Source: JAHJTW01 sp964545545
Lineage (GTDB): Bacteria > Krumholzibacteriota > Krumholzibacteriia > LZORAL124-64-63
Length of the DNA stretch: 64,000 nt
Assembly (NCBI GenBank): GCA_964545545.1
Contig: CAZJGK010000001.1
Location: 38,957 to 102,956, forward strand
Direction of reading: 5' to 3'
Shown piece by piece: positions 62,389 to 64,000 of the stretch; position 1 is the stretch's first letter; the number at the start of each line of letters is the position of its first letter. A program made the translations under genes and the position numbers. The notes beneath the pieces were generated by a model. It did not search any database. It was not told where the DNA came from and saw nothing but the letters and a program-made list of their open reading frames with translations.

Positions 62389-62420
62389 GAACCCACCGCA
62401 CCCAAGTTGGAGGATTGCTG

Positions 62421-63323
62421 ATGAACTGGAAAATTCGCCCCTGCCCCGCCCGAACCCACCTGATCCTTGTCATCCCGGTCCTGGTCGCCGCAATCACTCT
62501 CGTCGAGGCGCCGCCCTGCAGCGCCGGAATCGCCAACCTGAAATTCACCCAGTTCCAGCGTGCTGCGATCACCTGGACCCGATACATGGGCGGCAACGCC
62601 AGCATAAGCGGCGGTTGGGTGTTCTGTGACCCCGGCTGCGACACGCCATGGGAAGAAGTCGACACGATATATGGCAACACCATCGCCGTCACCGAGGTGA
62701 GCAGTCCCGACAACACCTGTGCTGAGGTCAGTGCCGTCACTCACGTCACTTCGGGGCCGGATACCATTTCCCTCCACTGCAGAGATGACGCCCTGGCCTT
62801 TCCCTGTGCCGTGGGCTCCACCCGGGGCTACGCCTCCAGCGTCGGCATTGCCCATGGCAGCACCGTATTTTACTTCGAACAGGACTCGACTTTTTCCGGG
62901 ATGGCCCAGAAACAGCTCATCCCCGTGACCCGCCACGTTGTGATCGATTCGCTGCTGTTCCAACGCCCCGAAAACATGGCCCAGGGCGACACCGCCACGG
63001 CCAGCTTCCAGGTCACCATGACCGGCGATGGCATTGTCGACGACATGGTCTTCTCCACCGACATGGCCTGGACTTCCGATGGACCGGAAGTCAGCGGTGA
63101 CCTGTCCCTCTCCGACATGACCCTCGTCGAGGATTCGATCCTTGGACAATATCTGCTGCTGCTGGATTACACGTTTGTCGACAGTGTCACTTACGCAATC
63201 ACCGATTCCCTAGTGGTCGAGGAGACATCGACTTTCCGCGCCGACGCTGCCGACAATGCGTTCGGCCAAGGCGTCGACAACCTCCCAGTGAGCTGGGGCT
63301 CGTTGAAAAGCACTTATCGCTGA
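62421..63323 (+). CDS. Secreted protein of unknown function with C-terminal SWGSLKSTYR tag
   Basis: 300 residues from ATG 62421 with GGAGG 7 bp upstream. Signal peptide runs to about residue 34 (EAPPCSAG). Four cysteines are near the N-terminal third (FCDPGCDTPW, NTCAEVSAV, LHCRDDALAFPCAV), so disulfide-stabilised. The remainder is strand-rich (TATASFQVTMTGDGIVDDMV, YLLLLDYTFVDSVTY). It ends in VSWGSLKSTYR, matching the tail of the secreted protein at 43231-44031. No domain is recognised. Its own promoter is upstream and no partner gene is adjacent. Confidence 0.78.
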   Translation: MNWKIRPCPARTHLILVIPVLVAAITLVEAPPCSAGIANLKFTQFQRAAITWTRYMGGNASISGGWVFCDPGCDTPWEEVDTIYGNTIAVTEVSSPDNTCAEVSAVTHVTSGPDTISLHCRDDALAFPCAVGSTRGYASSVGIAHGSTVFYFEQDSTFSGMAQKQLIPVTRHVVIDSLLFQRPENMAQGDTATASFQVTMTGDGIVDDMVFSTDMAWTSDGPEVSGDLSLSDMTLVEDSILGQYLLLLDYTFVDSVTYAITDSLVVEETSTFRADAADNAFGQGVDNLPVSWGSLKSTYR

Positions 63324-63519
63324 GGCCCGTTTGTATCCTGTCCCTCCCATTTATTCATCCGCCAGCTGAATCCCGCGATGAACGTACGTCGATCCAGTGG
63401 ATCAGGGTGCTGAATACATCGTCCGGGTAGGCGGAGGGTCGCGATGCATGGAATTGCTCCTATTGCGGGAGCTAGGCAGACTGGTCCGGAGTGGGCCCTG
63501 AAACCTTGAGGCTGGATGA
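63324..63519. other. Non-coding gap next to the integrase fragment, probable element edge
   Basis: 196 bp between the tagged secreted protein and the stop of the integrase frame. I see no gene, tRNA or clear terminal inverted repeat. If the integrase is an IS transposase, the element end should lie in here. Confidence 0.3.
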
Positions 63520-63999
63520 CTATGCTGCCCTCCTCGAGTAGCGATGGTGCAGGCCACCGAGAACGGGCTCGGCGTGGACGTCGCCCAGCTCGGCAGGTTC
63601 GACGGGCCGAGGCTCAGGGCAGTCCTTCTCCAACCCCAGATGAGTCCTGCTTCGGTGGTAGTAGTCCAGGTAGTCTCGAAGCACTGATCGCAGATGCCGT
63701 TCATTCAAGATGATCACGTGATCAAGGCACTCTCGCCGGATCGATCCGATCACCCGTTCGACATATGGGTTCTGCCAGGGTGATCGATACGATGTCAGGA
63801 TCTGTTCGATGCCTAGCGCTTCAACTCTACGATTGAACTGACCCCCGAACTTCCCGTCCCGATCCCTGATCAGATAGCGAGGAGCTGAGCAATCAAAGCA
63901 GGCCTCGACCATCTGCTGCCCAGTCCAAGTAGCAGAAGGAGAGTAGGTCACGTTGAAGTGCCGGATCGTGCGCCTGGCATTATCCAAAACCAGAAACAC
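63520..63999 (-). mobile_element. Integrase core (rve) transposase, partial at window edge
   Basis: 159 residues ending with TAG at 63520; the N-terminal part lies beyond 64000. The DDE catalytic set is visible: an early Asp in LDNARRTIRHFNV, DRDGKFGGQF, and NPYVERVIGSIRRECLDHV. The C-terminal YYHRSRTHLGLEKDCP tail is that of the widespread rve/IS-type integrase-core transposases. It is likely part of an insertion sequence whose right end is outside the window. The preceding degraded genes at 61404-62252 fit repeated insertion activity here. Confidence 0.85.
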
Positions 64000-64000
64000 G

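Overview
The window is GC-rich bacterial DNA packed with genes on both strands. I saw no rRNA, tRNA or CRISPR array. Several secreted proteins end in an FlgD/T9SS-type C-terminal domain with a PNPFNP-like motif, one gene encodes a PorV/PorQ-family barrel, menaquinone synthesis uses the futalosine route (mqnE), and SusC-like transport genes sit in glycan loci. Together these point to an uncultured FCB-superphylum lineage (Krumholzibacteriota, Eisenbacteria or similar). That placement is inference from gene content, not from a marker tree.

Layout. 1-5.2 kb: a beta-glucan locus with an outer-membrane barrel, a GH16 lipoprotein, a ROK regulator and an Ig-like lipoprotein. 5.4-8.6 kb: a secreted S9 peptidase and a barrel protein, convergent on a strong hairpin. 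8.8-14.7 kb: a compact five-gene operon (SH3 protein, M48 lipoprotein, CHASE2 nucleotide cyclase, MBL hydrolase, MscS channel with a cyclic-nucleotide-binding domain) that looks like a complete cAMP/cGMP signalling unit. 14.7-32.8 kb: mostly housekeeping and repair genes (cupin, ArfB, a large Asp-box propeller protein, an HNH protein in an AT-rich patch, rRNA methyltransferase, GNAT, an MGMT-AlkA fusion, MsrB, cyclophilin, AI-2E transporter, CPBP protease, 5'-nucleotidase, hybrid histidine kinase).

33.1-36.2 kb holds the most unusual locus: three overlapping genes encoding a near-intact acetate-kinase homologue, a second acetate-kinase homologue that has lost most catalytic residues, and a GTP cyclohydrolase IB (FolE2) homologue that has lost its zinc ligands. 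I know of no described system with this composition.

36.2-43 kb: pyruvate kinase, a GT-C-like membrane protein, an SDR, mqnE, a DUF309-like protein and peptide deformylase. 43.2-44 kb: a secreted protein with a C-terminal SWGSVKSLFR tag, which recurs as SWGSLKSTYR in the secreted protein at 62.4-63.3 kb.

44.1-61.4 kb: a large glycan-utilisation locus. On the minus strand a LacI regulator heads a CBM9-like secreted protein, a TonB-dependent receptor, a 1113-residue secreted partner, a PorV-like barrel and a secreted glycoamylase-family hydrolase. Divergently, a 1274-residue phosphorylase resembling the C-terminal half of cyclic beta-1,2-glucan synthase (NdvB/Cgs) is followed by a GH1 beta-glucosidase. 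A perfect LacI-type operator lies between the two arms. The model is secreted cleavage, TonB-driven uptake, then intracellular phosphorolysis and hydrolysis of a beta-glucan, possibly beta-1,2-linked. 61.4-64 kb is degraded and mobile: a transposase tail, an orphan sorting-domain fragment and a partial integrase at the edge.
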